From: Misgurnus anguillicaudatus
Taxonomy: Eukaryota; Chordata; Actinopteri; Cypriniformes; Cobitidae
Reading direction: 5' to 3'
Length of the DNA stretch: 64,000 nucleotides
Assembly (NCBI RefSeq): GCF_027580225.2
Contig: NC_073354.2
Coordinates: 12,125,501 to 12,189,500, forward strand
Shown here: positions 42,901 to 55,382 of the stretch, one piece after another
How the letters are laid out: each line of letters begins with the position of its first letter
How positions within the stretch are numbered: position 1 is the stretch's first letter
Notes under the pieces: generated by a model
What the model was told of the DNA's origin: nothing
Databases searched by the model: none
What the model saw: the letters and a program-made list of their open reading frames with translations, nothing else
Program-made: the position numbers and the translations under genes

Positions 42901-45900
42901 CGGGTTGCGGCCCTCCCCTCACCTGCTGCTGTGTCTGCTCGAGTCCCTGAGGAGCGTCTGGTTGCGGCCCTCCCCTCACCTGCTCCTGTGTCTGCTCCAG
43001 TCCCTGAGGAGCCTCGGGTTGCGGCCCTCCCCTCACCTGCTCCTGTGTCTGCTCCAGTCCCTGAAGAGCCTCGGGTTGGGGCCCTCTCCTCACCTGCTCC
43101 TGTGTCTGCTCCAGTCCCTGAGGAGCCTCGGGTTGGGGCCCTCTCCTCACCTGCTCCAGTGTCTGCTCCAGTCCCTGAGGAGCCTCGGGTTGCGGCCCTC
43201 CCCTCACCTGCTCCTGTGTCTGCGCCAGTCCCTGCGGAGCCTCGGGTTGCGGCCCTCCCCTCACCTGCTCCTGTGTCTGCTCCAGTCCCTAAGGAGCCTC
43301 GGGTTGCGGCCCTCCCCTCACCTGCTCCTGTGTCTGCCCCAGTCCCTGAGGAGCCTCGGGTTGCGGACGTCCCCTCACCTGCTCCTGTGTCTGCTCCAGT
43401 CCCTGACGAGCCTCGGGTTGGGGCCCTCTCCTCACCAGCTCCTGTGTCTGCTCCAGTCCCTGACGAGCCTCGGGTTGCGGCCCTCCCCTCACCTGCGCCT
43501 GTGTCGGCCCCAGTCCCTGAGGAGCCTCGGGTTGCGGCCCTACCCTCAACTGCTCCTGCGTCTGCTCCAGTCCCTGAGGAGCCTCGGGTTGCGACATCCG
43601 AGGAGACATCATCTCTGAAGCTGCCATCAGCTCCTCCAAACGGTAAGACTTAATTTTTGTACAAATGTGGAAAATTATACTAAAGTATAATCTTATGTTG
43701 TTATGAATTGGTACTTTAACAAACCTGTCAGTGTTTTTTTATTTCATCTCTCTCTGCTTTGTTCTCAGCAGCTTTTCCAACTAAGAATGATCTCTGGTAC
43801 ACAGTTCCACTGTGTACCACAGATAAAAAGGATGTGGACTCTGATCTCTATCATCACAAAAGGGTAAAAAAGTACATTTCAATACAAACGAGTCTTACAC
43901 TGTAATAAATACATGACCTGTTTGTGATGATAATGTGATTTCTAGGAGGATATCATGGAGACAGAGACTAGTCTCTCTGAAAGGGCGGAGACTTTAGTTT
44001 TCGATTTAGTGCGTTTGTCTGGTAGCGGAAGTGTGTCTGCAGAATTCCAGTAAGAACTCCCGACTCTTCAATAGTTTCATTGCATAAACATTATTTTGTT
44101 TTGTCTTCCTGTGATTAAGACACTGTTATCAGATGCATAATTGTTAGACAGCTGAGTTGGTTTATAATGATGATGTTCCTCTCTTACAGATTTAAGGTAG
44201 GGCTTACCCTGGTTAGGTTTGCCGAAACCTCACGGTTGGCTTGCAGACTGGCAAGAGAGACGATGGACAGGTGGATTTTTCGTCTCCAAAGAGAAGGGCG
44301 GTGGGGTAGGAAGCTAAAGGACCTCTCCAGGTTTATCGTAAGGTATGGGAAACTTATTTTTCTAAAAAAAAAAAAATATTTGTTCAAATCAGCATTTTAA
44401 AGTGTAATGCGCAGTAACTGAAGTTTCAAGACTGGTGAATGTAAACCAGCATCTGGAAAAGATTTAAAATTCTCTTACAGCATCTGTCAGAATTTTATTT
44501 GACACACTGATAATAACAGTAATGAACTAGTACAGTAAATGTCATACAATTCATATTGATCAGAACAATCAGATTAATGCAATATTTAAAGAAAATATTT
44601 TTAATAAAATCAGTTTGGGCAAATGTATTCTACCAATTAATGTTAAACGCAATAGGTCATCTTTATAGTTTGAACTGTGGTTGTTTTTAAAAACAATAAT
44701 TAACAGCAGATGCATAATTCTTAAACATTTGCAGAAACAGTACTTACAGTTTTTACATATGTTTCTAGATTTCCCACCGTATTTGCGAGTCCATCTGATT
44801 TAGATCAAGAGGACTTTCCAATGGAGGACCTCTCCTTGGATGAAGAGAATGAGGACCACCCCTTACCTGTTCCTGTGGTTGCTCCAGTCCCTGAGGAGCC
44901 TCGGGTTGCGGCCCTCCCCTCACCTGCTCCTGTGTCTGCTCCAGTCCCTGAGGAGCCTCGGTTTGCGGCCCTCCCCTCACCTGCTCCTGTGTCTGCTCCA
45001 GTCCCTGAGGAGCCTCGGGTTGCGGCCCTCCCCTCACCTGCTCCTGTGTCTGCTCCAGTCCCTGAGGGGCCTCGGGTTTCGGCCCTCCACTCACCTGCTC
45101 CTGTGTCTGCTCCAGTCCCTGAGGAGCCTTGGGTTGTGGCCCTCCCCTCACCTGCTCCTGTGTCTGCTCCAGTCCCTGTGGAGCCTCGGGTTGCGACCCT
45201 CCACTCACCTGCTCCTGTGTCTGCTCCAGTCCCTGAGGAGCTTCGGGTTGCGGCCCTCCGCTCACCTGCTCCTGTGTCTGCTCCAGTCCCTGTGGAGCCT
45301 CGGGTTGCGGCCCTCCCCTCACCTGCTCCTGTGTCTGCTCCATTCCCTGAGGAGCCTCGGGTTGCGGCCCTACCCTCACCTGCTCCTGTGTCTGCTCCAG
45401 TCCCTGAGGAGCCTCGGGTTGCGGCCCTCCCCTCACCTGATCCTGTGTCTGCTCCATTCCCTGAGGAGCCTCGGGTTGCGGCCCTCCCCTCACCTGCTCC
45501 TGTGTCTGCTCCATTCCCTGAGGAGCCTCGGGTTGCAGCCCTCCCCTCACCAATGTCTGCCCAGGTACAGGTACATTTTTATCAGAGCCATAAACACAAA
45601 TATTGGCAATTTTATTGTAAAAAAAAAGTTTTATATTCATGTTTTAAATTACTGTTTGTTTTATTTACAGCAAAATAATAAGGATGTTTTTGTGGATATG
45701 AAAGTTGATTACAACTCTGTACCTCAGTAAGTTTAACAACGTCTCTCCATTTTTCGTCTTTACCTTTTAAATATTACATGGGCTTCTTTAACATTAACAG
45801 TAGTTTGTTTATTTCCAAAAAGGTTTCTTACCGTACATTTCTATGTATTTATAGATCTTCACCTCCTCACGATTTGCCTGTCCGGCAGGCGGCTCCACTC

Positions 45901-48538
45901 CTGCCTTCCCCTAGGAAGCGTAGAGCTGGCCCCACACAGGTAGATTTATAACAGAGCCCTGAGAAAAAAAATTTTCAATTTCATTTTAAAAATCCTTTAA
46001 TATACATGGATTAAATCTGTTTGTTTTAATTACAGCTTCAATTAGGGGAAGAGCGGGATGTGGATGTAAGGCCGAAGAGGGCCAGACTGGCAGGATGCGG
46101 GAGTGAAAATCAGTAAGTTTTGCTAATTATTTCTGTTTCAGCCTTAAAGGACAAGTTTGGTATTTTACACTTAAAGCCCTGTTTTCAGATTGTTTATTGT
46201 GAAATAGAACCGTTTTGAATTAATGTATTAATAAATGTATTCTACCAATTAATGTTAAACGCAATAGGTCATCTTTATAGTTTAAACTGTGGTTGTTTTT
46301 AAAAACAATAATAAACAGCAGCTGCTTGATTCTTAAACATTTGCAGAACCAGTACTTACAGTTTTTACATATGTTTCTAGGTTTCCCACCGTATTTGCAA
46401 GTCCATCTGATTTAGATCAAGAGGACTTTCCAATGGAGAACCTCCCCTCACCTGCTCCTGTGTCTGCTCCAGTCCCTGAGGAGCCTCGGGTTGCGGCCCT
46501 CCCCTCACCAATGTCTGCCCAGGTACAGGTACATTTTAATCAGAGCCATAAACACAAGTATTGCCAATTTTATTGTAAAAAAAAGTTTTATATTCATGTT
46601 TTAAATTACTGTTTGTTTTATTTACAGCAAAATAATGAAGATGTTTTTCTGGATATGGAAGTTGATTATAACTCTATACCTCAGTAAGTTTAACAACGTC
46701 TCTCCATTTTTCGTCTTTACCTTTTAAATATTACATGGGCTTCTTTAACATTAACAGTAGTTTGTTTGCAGAAACATTTTTTACAGTAAATTTGTATTTA
46801 TTCATAGACAGTTTAAAAGCGTCTCTGCATTTTTTGCATTAATCTTTGTAATATTACATTTAGCTGTGTTTCATTTTGACTTTTTTTAGTGCTTGAATAT
46901 TTCCAAAAAGGTTTCTTACCGTACATTTCTATGTATTTATAGATCTTCACCTCCTCAAGATTTGCCTGTCCGGCAGGCGGCTCCACTCCTGCCTTCCCCT
47001 AGGAAGCGCAGAGCTGCCCCCACACAGGTAGATTTATAACAGAGCCCTGAGAAAAAAATTTCAATTTCATTTTAAAAATCCTTTAATATACATGGATTAA
47101 ATCTGTTTGTTTTAATTACAGCTTCAATTAGGGGAAGAGCGGGATGTGGAGGTTAGACCGAAGAGGGCCAGACTGGCAGGATGCAGGAGTGAAAATCAGT
47201 AAGTTTTGCTAATTATTTCTGTTTCAGCCTTAAAGGACAAGTTCGGTATTTTACACTTAAAGCCCTGTTTTCAGATTGTTTATGATGAAATAGAACGGTT
47301 TTGACTGAAATTTCGACATATGCGGCTGCCCCGAGAATTTTTGGGTGTTTGTGTTTCACCTCCCAGCTCTACAATGGGTTTAATGGTGCACTGGAACAAT
47401 CCTTCCTAAAATGCATTAAACTTTTGTTTACCAAGACGTGAAACTCACCGAGTGGTCAGGGGTGTTCACTGGTATGCTCACACAAAAATCGCTGCAAATT
47501 ACGCATTCCAACAGGTTTTATCGTAGTTTTGTCCAACTCCATTGACTTGTATTAGATGTGCTGTGAGGTACGGTATTACTCCACGTCGGGAACTTTGTTT
47601 CTATGGCGGATTATCGCCACCACCTGAGCTGGAGTGTCTATTATTCAAGCTCTAAGCGGAAGAATATATGGGTGTGAGGCGTTTGAAAAAAAAGGTCCAC
47701 AAGTTAACAACGAATGCTAAAACAGCTGTTGGAAAGCATCTTTTGCAGTGATTTTTGTGTGAGCATACCAGTGAACACCCCTGACCACTCGGTGAGTTTC
47801 ACGTCTTTGTAAACGAAAGTTTGATGCATTTTGGAAGGGATTGTTCCAGTGCACCTATAAACCCATTGTAAAGGTGGGAGGTGAAACACGAACACCCGAA
47901 AATTCTCGGGGCAGCCGCATATGTTGAAATTTCAGTCAAAAGCGTTCTCTTTCACCATAAACAATCTGAAAACAGGGTTTTAAGTGTAAAATACCGAACT
48001 TGTCCTTTAACCTTTATGCTATTAGAATTGTCAGTTTTGTTTCTTAAACACATATTTTCCCTGCTTGAATGTTTCTAGAAATGTTTATTACCGTACTCTT
48101 TTATGTATTTATAGATGTTCACCTCCTCATGCTCCGCCTGTCGGGCAGGTAATTTTCTTGCGACCTCCACCCCTGCGCGTCTCGAGGAAGCACTCTGCTC
48201 CTTTCTCGCAGGTAGATTTATAACCGAACCCTAAGAAAAATTTGTTTCAATTTAAAAGTCCTTTAATATACATTAATTTAATCTGTTCAGGGAGTGGAGG
48301 TTAGCCGCAAGAAAGCCAGACTGGCAGGATGCGAGAGTGAGAATCAGTAAGTTTTGTTAATTATTTCTGTTTCAGCTTTTGTGCTATTAGAATTTGCAGT
48401 TTTTTTGTTTAACAGTAATTTTTATGCTTGAATATGTGCAGTCTGCATGCCCAGCAGGCACCTCCTCCGGCACCTCCTCCTGCAGATGGGTCAGTTCAAA
48501 TATTTTGGAAAAGACGAAGTGTACAAAAGCACATTTAA
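36980..48538 (+). CDS. 23-exon proline-rich repeat protein, copy 2
   Basis: Tandem paralogue of the gene at 8431-19988. Exons lie at +28549 up to 45855-45939, then at +28550: 36980-37307, 37435-37555, 39220-39611, 39738-39858, 40127-40632, 40759-40879, 41148-42223, 42349-42469, 42738-43642, 43769-43863, 43946-44049, 44190-44342, 44769-45564, 45671-45726, 45855-45939, 46036-46112, 46381-46522, 46628-46683, 46943-47027, 47122-47198, 48115-48211, 48291-48346, 48442-48538. Every exon has the same length as in copy 1 and the frame is open throughout. Exon 1 is identical. The repeat exons carry many replacement changes (for example LSSTDHVSAPVPDEP in the 17-repeat exon) that the introns do not. Both copies look capable of expression. 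Confidence 0.73.
37679..39066. mobile_element. Non-autonomous hAT element, unit 2
   Basis: Same insertion as 9130-10517 with TTAATAAA at 37671-37678 and 39067-39074. It is therefore older than the segmental duplication. Confidence 0.88.
39281..39562 (+). repeat. 57-bp coding minisatellite, 5 copies (unit 2)
   Basis: Counterpart of 10732-11013 with a PATVSAPVPEEP variant in the fourth unit. The copy number is unchanged. Confidence 0.94.
40188..40583 (+). repeat. 57-bp coding minisatellite, 7 copies (unit 2)
   Basis: Counterpart of 11639-12034; seven units with EPRVGALPSP and EPLVAALPSP variants not seen in unit 1. Confidence 0.94.
41209..42174 (+). repeat. 57-bp coding minisatellite, 17 copies (unit 2)
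   Basis: Counterpart of 12660-13625 with seventeen units. It keeps the duplicated VLEEPRVAAV pair but has APGPEEPRGAAL near the start and SSTDHVSAPVPDEP in the middle. Confidence 0.94.
42799..43593 (+). repeat. 57-bp coding minisatellite, 14 copies (unit 2)
   Basis: Counterpart of 14250-15044. Variants include AAVSARVPEERLV and PVPDEPRVGALSSP. All are in frame. Confidence 0.94.
43769..44342 (+). other. Non-repetitive exon block, unit 2
   Basis: Exons 43769-43863, 43946-44049 and 44190-44342, essentially identical to unit 1 (one silent change, ACG to ACA, in the first exon). Identity here, against many changes in the repeat exons, is consistent with constraint or with recent duplication. Confidence 0.7.
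44859..45549 (+). repeat. 57-bp coding minisatellite, about 12 copies (unit 2)
   Basis: Counterpart of 16310-17000. The second unit reads APVPEEPRF where unit 1 has AAVPEEDVF. The frame is kept. Confidence 0.92.
47234..48006. mobile_element. Palindromic (foldback) element, unit 2
   Basis: Same insertion as 18684-19456 in the matching intron; a few substitutions lie in the right arm near 47820-47840. Confidence 0.8.
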
Positions 48539-48569
48539 TTCCCATCACAAGAGACAACAGGACACATCA

Positions 48570-48575
48570 AATAAA
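48570..48575 (+). terminator. Polyadenylation signal AATAAA, unit 2 gene
   Basis: Same position relative to the stop codon as in unit 1; the sequence context is unchanged. Confidence 0.65.
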
Positions 48576-48784
48576 ACTTGTTTTAATCAAATGTGTTTTT
48601 AAAGTCTATTGATTTAAACAGACAATCCACAGAATAATGTGAGATTTCCGACAAATTGAAACGTTACCTTTCTATTGCAGAATGACTTATGTGAGTGTAT
48701 AAAGTTTGTGAGAAGGAGCTATTTTAACTCAACTAAACTGCAGAATAACTGGTGACTTATATATAACCTTTGTATAGCCTATGA

Positions 48785-48982
48785 CAGTGGTTCTCAACTC
48801 CAGTCCTCGGGACCCACTGCTCTGCATATTGTGCATGTCTCCCTTATTTAACACACCTGATAAAGATCATCAACTCGTTAGGATAGATTCCATGAACTGA
48901 ACTGAGTGTGTCAGATATGAGAGACATCCAGAATGGCGGAGCGGTGGATCCCGAGGACTGGAGTTGAGATTGAGAACCACTG
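48785..48982. mobile_element. hAT-type MITE, unit 2
   Basis: Same insertion and GCCTATGA duplication as in unit 1, with several substitutions inside (for example GAATGGCGGAGCGG against AAATGGCAGAGCAG). Confidence 0.88.
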
Positions 48983-51811
48983 GCCTATGATATAATGATG
49001 AAGCCGTTGCCTCTTTGTCTCTACTGTAAATGTGCCCCTCTCGCCATAGTGAGATTTCAATTAAGTAAGCTTTTATTGTCATATGTGAGGACATACAGTG
49101 GTACAAAATATTGTATCTCTCAGGACCATGGTGTTACAAATAGTGACATGAGGAAACAACACAGACGGTTTCAGCAGTAACAACATAAACAAACGGCTTT
49201 CTTGGAATAAACGTATCACAAAAAATCAATAACAATAGTGTAGTTTATTTCTGATAACAAGCAAAATAACAAGTAGATTACCTTAATCATAGCTAAAGTG
49301 TATCAAAACTACTCCGAGCTAATGTTACTGTATTAATGTATACAATTTTAACAGATCGGCTGCCAAACCTTCCTTCACACATAGCAGTGAGTGGTCGATG
49401 ATCCCCGTTTTACAGGAAAGCAAAATATTTGCTATTTTTAACAAGATATCTGTTCCAGAGGTCAGTTTAGCCACCAGCCATAAACAAAACAGAGACTGGA
49501 AGTTAAGTTCTGTCCAGACGCATGACGGTGGTTACACCCACGTGTGTCTGATGAAACTCACACAATCAACTTAATCAAAATAAACGTACCCCTACTTGGC
49601 TACTAGGTTATCTGACTTGCACATATAAATATAATGCAATAATCTAAACTATAATCTATCCTTTACATCATATATACAATGTAGCTGTACAAAACTTACA
49701 ATATTCAACATATTTAAAAAAAAAACAATAGTGCAGTTACAAAGACATTGTGCATAAAGAGGGGAATGGCCACATAGATTTAATAATAAATGTATTTATA
49801 ATAAAATTACTACTTTTATAAAAAATATATTATAAAAGTAATAATTATAATGGATAAAAGTTACCATTTCCACTAAAAACAACAATAAACCAACGTATTA
49901 TTAACAAAATATTAATACGTAAAAAATATTTGAAAGATGCAAGATAAAAGGCTGTTGACTTAACGTTAATGTTTACAAACAAATGTCTACTTTTGCCAGC
50001 CTCACGTACGTGTGTTCAAGTTCCGTCATTTATAATTTTTTTTTTAAATAAAAATTTAAAATTATAATATACTCAGGGGGAGCCAAGATGGTGGTACACT
50101 GTTAATGATTTTCCTGTATTTTTACAGTACGGTACTGGCAGCACGGTTGCCAGTAAGTTACTGTATTTTGGTTTTACTGTACTGTACTGTAATACAGTTT
50201 TACAGTATACAAACTAGTACTGTCTAGTTATAAAGCAGTACTTTACTGTATTTTTACAATATTTACTGTACGGTACAGTACGGTAATTTACTGTAATGTC
50301 TATATTGACCCATAAATACTAATTATTACTTATTACAGTTAATAGGATAATATATATATTATAGCTAGATATTTAGGTTTAAATCTATAGTTATTAATAT
50401 GGTAAAAATGCTATCCATGACATGACATTATAAATTCAAAGGCAATCCAAGCAATGTTTGTATCAAAAATTTTATTTAAAAAACATTTAATTGAAACAAA
50501 ACATGTTAAAACAAGATTTTAAACAATAATAAACATAAAAACAAGTTAAATAAAATAAAATCAACAAGTATAAACAAGTTTGGAGGCCCCTCCTGTAACA
50601 AATTTTACTTTGGCAATAAGAACACTGGTCCATATAGTTTGAAGTTTTCAGTTTAAAGTCCATCATCGACTAAAAGGTAACATTTCCCTGTGGTAAAAAG
50701 AACACTTGCCCATAGTTTTAAATATTCTATTTGAATTTCATTGACCACTGAAAATAAATGCATTAAACTGTGGCAGACAGACCCCACTGGCCTTTAGTTT
50801 GAAGTCGTCCATTCAAACTCTATCAGGGACTGCATGAAGCTGTTCACATGGGGGTTAATGGCCACAGCTTTTCTCTGCATCAAATTCCTTGTCTTTTTAT
50901 TGCTCCTAATCTGGATGTGCGTTTTTTCCCATCTTTGGGATTAATTCTGTCCAGAAACCTGTTAGAAATATTATAAACATTAAGTCAACAAATATAAGAT
51001 AGAAAAATATTCTTAAACTAAACTCAGCCCTGAATTTACTCCTATTCTGAAACCTTTTGCTCTTATTCTACTGTTCCACACCTAATTACATTAAAATACA
51101 GAAGATTCACTTACCTCTAAACAAACTCTTTCCTCAATGGACAGCATCCACATGGATCATGTAATGATTGAATGTCCTGAACAGAAAGTACAATTGTTAC
51201 TGATTTGAATACACTCTTTTATTCTGTGTGGTCGTGTGGACCGTGTTGTGTGTGGGAATTGTGTATGAGTGTATACATGGGATTTAAAGAAACTGTAGTG
51301 GTAAAGTACAAACTTACCGATAATGTGTTTGGTGTGTATCTGGTATCACGGGTTGTGCCTCCACATCTGCCCTAACTCCTGAAAAGTGCAAGGACACTCA
51401 AGTAAACTACAAATAAAAAGTGATTAGCCACATTACTGTTACACGTGACAGCATTTAATATTGTATTCGAAAAAATACATGACTTGTAACTTGCATCTGT
51501 ACATCCTGTACTTGCCTGGTTCCTTTAAGATTATCCATTTTACCCAATCCAGCTTACAAGCAATGGTAGAGCCTGTAAAAAAGACACATGTAACAAAATC
51601 TGTTAGTCATAGAAATAAGTAGACATTGTGAAGGAAATGGTGAAAGAAAGTTTAGTAACACTTTACTATAAAGGTTTATTCCTTAACATTTGTTAATGCC
51701 TTAGCTAACAATGAACATTTACAACATTAATAATATTTGATAATGTATTGTGCATTAACTAATGTGAACAGAGACAAATTGATTGATTTAAAAATTTATT
51801 AAGCGTTTAAA

Positions 51812-52838
51812 TATATGAAGAGTTTGGTTCCAAAACGCAATAAACGCCATTTTTGAAAAAAATGAGTTACTGCCAGAATCAGTATTATATCAGGTCAGTA
51901 TTATAAAGTAAATTCTTAATTTTATGCAAAATCCAATTTCCGCAGTGTTATTCTGTCATCTTTTCTCCCTTTTTTCCCAAAATGCAATAAACGCCACTCC
52001 CCCTTTTCTACAGAATGCCATAAATCCACTCCTCCACAGATTACAGCGCACCATTCACGCAATGTAAACAAAGAATGGCGGCGCGCTGAGTACACGGAAT
52101 CCTAGTTTTCCTCATCTACTTTGTACTTCGTGATCACCAAACAAACAAAAACAAAATAATACTTTAATAGCATTGATAAACCTGTGATGGTTTTCTGTGA
52201 CGGGAAAGAAATGTAAGCCATCAACATCTAATAATTTACGCAGAGGAACTCGGGAGACGGGTGCTTTGGCCGGGCTGACAGCATCAAGTTACTGTCATGA
52301 TAACACATTGACCCCAGGGGATCTTATGAAAAACTTTCCATAATTTTACTCAAAGTCAACGAAAATCGAGCAGGACCAAAACATTTTACAGCTGATCGCT
52401 TTGAAAAACGTTAAGCGAGGACGTCAAGTATAACCGATGACTTCTTAATATGACAAAGTAAGTGTTTTGATTAATGACAATAATGTTTATATTTTTAATT
52501 AGTGTGTACAACTAGTCAACTAAATGAATATAACATGGCAAAGATGAATGCACATTTATATAGGCGATTGATTTAATAGATTTATAGCATTTTGAATACA
52601 AACTTGTCATGGATTTATTGCATTTTGTGGAAAAAATTATCCGTTTTTATAATAAATCTTTGAAAATCAAGTTATGGATTTGAATTTTTTATGTTTTTAT
52701 AACCTAAAGATGCTATGTGAAAGTTTGTAACAGAAAATAGTGGTTTTCATCTTGTCACTTTCTTGGTATAGAAAACACGTTTTTACAGAAATTTGTCAAA
52801 ATGGATTTATTGCGTTTTGGAACCAAACTCTTCATATA
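51812..52838. mobile_element. DNA transposon with TATATGAAGAGTTTGG ends, unit 2
   Basis: Same insertion as 23258-24284, essentially unchanged. Confidence 0.7.
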
Positions 52839-54239
52839 CACATCATATCTTTTTTGTTACAGCTCTAACGGTACAGTTTGCTCCACTTTGCTCTGTTGTT
52901 TATATGTTTTCTGTAAGTATTTGACCATATTTATTAGGGGTGGAACGGTACACAGAAGTCACGGTTCGGTTCGTACCTCGGTTCAGACGTCACGGTTCGG
53001 TTTAAATTTCGGTACAATGGAGGGAAAAGCAAAACAAAAATGCAGAAGGCAAATTTTTTTAGTACTTAAGATATTCTTAAAACCATAGGTGTCCTTATCT
53101 GTGTTATTGTGAGATGTCATGAATATGAACTGAAATGCATTTAACATATCTATAAACTTGTACTCATCTTTCATACAAAGATGGGTTTCAAATGTATTAC
53201 AAGTTACCTAAATACATTTTTAAATTACATTTTAGCACATTTATTTCATATTAATTTACTAAAGAACAAAAAATGTAGGCTTGTAGGATGCATTAATAGG
53301 TGTGTACGAATACATCAGGCGCTGCAAGAAACGACAAGTGGATGATGTCAGAGTAACGCGAGAGCGATTTAAATCAGCCTCATCCGCAAGATTTCTCGCG
53401 GTACTCTGACGCTGATGGCGCTGCGTGAAGTTCAGCACACTTAAAAAACTGAAAGCAGTTGAACTCGACCGAACTGCTCTGCGTATGCCTGCGCTTTGTC
53501 CATTAATTATAAAAATAGAAAAAAATATAAATAGCAGGACAATTTATCTCCCACTTCTCAGCGTGAGAAATACAAGGTGTGGCCTGTGAACTGAAATGCG
53601 TGTGGTGAATGCGGGTGACTTGAGAGCCCTGATTTGATGTATTTCCACTCACATACCCAAAAACTGCCGACAACGCCGACACACACTCCTCGTCTTTTCC
53701 ACCACTCTCTCGCCTGTACTGCTGACTGGAAAACTAAAGTTTTCCCAAACTTGCGATCTTAAAGAGGCCAGCAGATCTTCACCACCATTTGCCATACTCG
53801 CTGTCGCTGCTTTCTGACTCACTCACTCGACCGTCAACCTGACAAAAAACTGCAGAGTGCCAGAGAATGTAGACGGTCTCTGATAGAGCGCATACATAGG
53901 CGGAGCTCGGCTGCATCGGCGCCTATCAGATGCTGAGTCCCAATTCGCCTACTTATACCAAAGACTATAGAAGCCCAAGAGGCGAAAATCAATAGAACGC
54001 TCCATAGCAACAGTTGCCCCCATGACGTGACGGCGCGGCCGCCATTATGGACTGAAAACTGAAGGAAAACGCCGAAAAATAATGAGAGTCAATGGCACTG
54101 AACCAACTTAACATAACAAAAACTTGGCATAACTTATTTTTTTTCTGGTCGTCATATCTAAATACGAAAACAACGTGGTTATGCATGGCCTAATTATCCT
54201 TAGGAAAATAGTATTTTGGGACAAAATATTAATATAAAA

Positions 54240-54430
54240 GTACGATAAGACTACTATAGAAATACTATAGCGGCTCTAGGATATTATAGAGGTATAACAG
54301 AACATAACATACTTCTGTGATGTTCTAATACCTCTATAATATTTTAAAGCTGCTATAGTATTTCTATAGTAGTCTTATGATATTCTATAGTATGTCCCAT
54401 ATTACTATAAGATTCCTATAGTACTTTTTC
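54240..54430. repeat. Hairpin-forming subterminal repeat in the P-like element
   Basis: The block with ACTACTATAGAAATACTATAG and ATTATAGAGGTAT is mirrored by ATACCTCTATAAT and CTATAGTATTTCTATAGTAGT about 60-100 bp later, so the two can form a long stem. Short CTATAG motifs continue to 54420. It may be a subterminal transposase-binding region or a nested MITE. Confidence 0.6.
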
Positions 54431-55382
54431 GTAAGGGTATGTCCCCCACCGAATCGGCTTCATTAGCCTACCACTTACGGTTTGCAAAGATACAATTATA
54501 AAATTACTTCAAACCTTTAATCTATCAATATTTGTGTTCTATTATGCATTTTCCTTGTTATATGTATAACAGAAATTCATGAAATAATATATAGGCAGAC
54601 ACACAGTAATAACATATTTATTCAAATGTTGATTTTGAAATGAGTGAACATCACCATATATATGATTTGGACAAATAAATAAATAAAATTATAAATGAAC
54701 ATTTATTAAGAGTTAATCTTTTACACAGAAGATCACAAAAATATTAACAAGTTTTTCAACATCTTCAGTGAAAGTGCACACAGTGAACGTTTCAATGGCA
54801 AGAACAAAAACAATCTGTGAATGTCCTATTACAGGCAGAAAGGTACAAAAAAGATGTGCAATCTAGCAAGTGCACACATGAACTATAAACAGTATTAAAA
54901 TGGAGCCATAAGATCTCAGTAATTAATCAGACACCACCATCTATTGTGTAAGCATTTAAGTTTTGTTGTATTTTTTTTCTTTTTGTGAGAGAAGAGGCAC
55001 TGACATAGAATGGAAGCATTAGTCAGCTCCTAGCCAGTTCAAGTTTTGTATAGATTTCTAAAAATGAACAATAACTGATTGATGAAGGCCCCGCTACAGC
55101 TTCCTCAGGGTAGTGAGCCCGTGATGAAGGCCCCGCTACAGCTTCCCGGTGTGCTGGTCTTTGGAGGGAGCAGGAACTTGACTCTGCTTGCCTGACACAC
55201 ACACACAAAATTTGTTTAATATAATTTCACTGCAGAACAATATTAATAAATACAATTTCAGATACATTTGCTGTAAAACATAAGAGAAGTCTGAACTTCC
55301 ATCTTTTATAAATAGAATCAGTCTACCTGAATATATATATATGTGTGTGTGTGTGTGAAATATAAATAAATTAGCATCTTAC

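Larger units (their letters stand above)
37435..43642 (+). other. Tandem two-exon module array, unit 2
   Basis: Same four A+B modules as 8886-15093, with equal repeat counts (5, 7, 17, 14). Exon A copies differ at a few codons (for example VPELQ for VPQLQ in the first, and FGEERAVDV for LGEERDVDV in the second). All donors and acceptors are kept. Confidence 0.73.
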
